DNA of 21,179 bases from CAYVBW01 sp964449995 (GTDB taxonomy: Bacteria; Patescibacteriota; Microgenomatia; UBA1400; PJMF01). Below are positions 21,079-21,179 of the stretch, piece after piece. The DNA lies in NCBI GenBank assembly GCA_964449995.1, contig CAYVBW010000016.1, forward strand, positions 1 through 21,179, in the 5' to 3' direction. The translations under genes and the position numbers were made by a program. The notes beneath the pieces are model-generated. The model was not told the origin of the DNA. It was given only the letters and a program-made list of their open reading frames with translations, and searched no databases. Within the stretch, counting starts at the first letter, position 1. Each line of letters starts with the position of its first letter.

Positions 21079-21179
21079 ATTCTGATTTACCCTGCCAGCT
21101 TGTTTTCCCGCCAAGCTGGAAGAGTAAATCAGAATGGGGGTTCTAGGGGGATTCCCCCTAGTGGAGCTTTAAGGGTCTA
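21079..21179 (+). repeat. Multi-hairpin structured element, copy B (cut by the window end)
   Basis: Stem 1 ATTCTGATTTAC/GTAAATCAGAAT (21079-21090 with 21124-21135) encloses CCAGCTTG/CAAGCTGG (21095-21102 with 21112-21119). Stem 2 CTAGGGGG/CCCCCTAG (21143-21161) follows, then CTTTAAGGG, the 5' arm of stem 3. From 21136 on it matches copy A almost base for base (one T indel). The first 57 nt keep length and fold but differ in the inner arms. Confidence 0.8.

Noticed and set aside
1..21179. Alternative genetic code with UGA as Gly
   Set aside because: TGA terminates the HIT and 104-aa genes at sensible positions and does not interrupt conserved genes.
1..21179. tRNA or rRNA genes
   Set aside because: No cloverleaf with a GGTTCRA-type T loop and no rRNA-like stretch was found in the gaps by eye.

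Overview
The window looks like a chromosome segment of a Candidate Phyla Radiation (Patescibacteria) bacterium. The evidence is small, tightly packed, moderately AT-rich genes, many short lineage-type hypothetical proteins, a CofE-like 'folate' gamma-glutamate ligase, and an arrayed ACCAAAT heptamer whose reverse translation (WYLVFGI) I remember from CPR gene calls. TGA is used as a normal stop (for example at 13768-13770 and 7491-7493), so the Gracilibacteria-type recoding is not in use. The phylum is inferred from gene style; there is no rRNA gene here to confirm it.

Layout. 1-4776 (+): topA, nadD, a small conserved hypothetical, a tiny acidic ORF and a GT4 glycosyltransferase, nearly every junction being occupied by a heptamer repeat. 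4877-5674 (-): thyA. 5721-6501 (+): a well-formed promoter with an overlapping palindrome, a DUF5320-type Gly/Met-rich protein, and a DUF134 (UPF0251) HTH protein. 6550-9779 (-): a likely operon running APH-type kinase, cytidylyltransferase-fold protein, HIT protein, two-domain deaminase. 9793-10832 (+): a structured repeat element and then the CofE-like ligase. 10876-13212 (-): three exported or membrane-anchored proteins led by an S41-peptidase homologue with a J-domain-like insert. 13456-16393 (+): a small hypothetical, then DHFR-like, dUTPase, thymidylate kinase and recR, ended by a strong terminator. 16447-20241 (+): HPF, two low-complexity hypotheticals, cysS and an alpha/beta hydrolase. 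20274-20957 (-): radC. 21079-end: a second copy of the structured element, cut by the window edge.

Functionally the window holds an almost complete route to dTDP: a dCMP-deaminase-like protein and dUTPase feed dUMP, ThyA makes dTMP, the DHFR-like protein can recycle dihydrofolate, the CofE-like protein may polyglutamylate folate, and Tmk makes dTDP. DNA-maintenance genes (topA, recR, radC) and translation genes (cysS, hpf) are interspersed.

The most interesting items are: (i) eleven copies of a G-free A/C-rich heptamer repeat, all in the same orientation and packed against start or stop codons, one of them in frame inside topA; (ii) an S41 protease homologue in which a degenerate J domain sits where a PDZ domain is expected and the catalytic Lys and Gln positions are Trp and Glu; (iii) two copies of a multi-hairpin element whose first stem-loop has diverged in sequence while keeping its fold and 57-nt length, each behind a possible + strand promoter; (iv) thyA and the DHFR-like gene sharing an apparent leaderless promoter arrangement.
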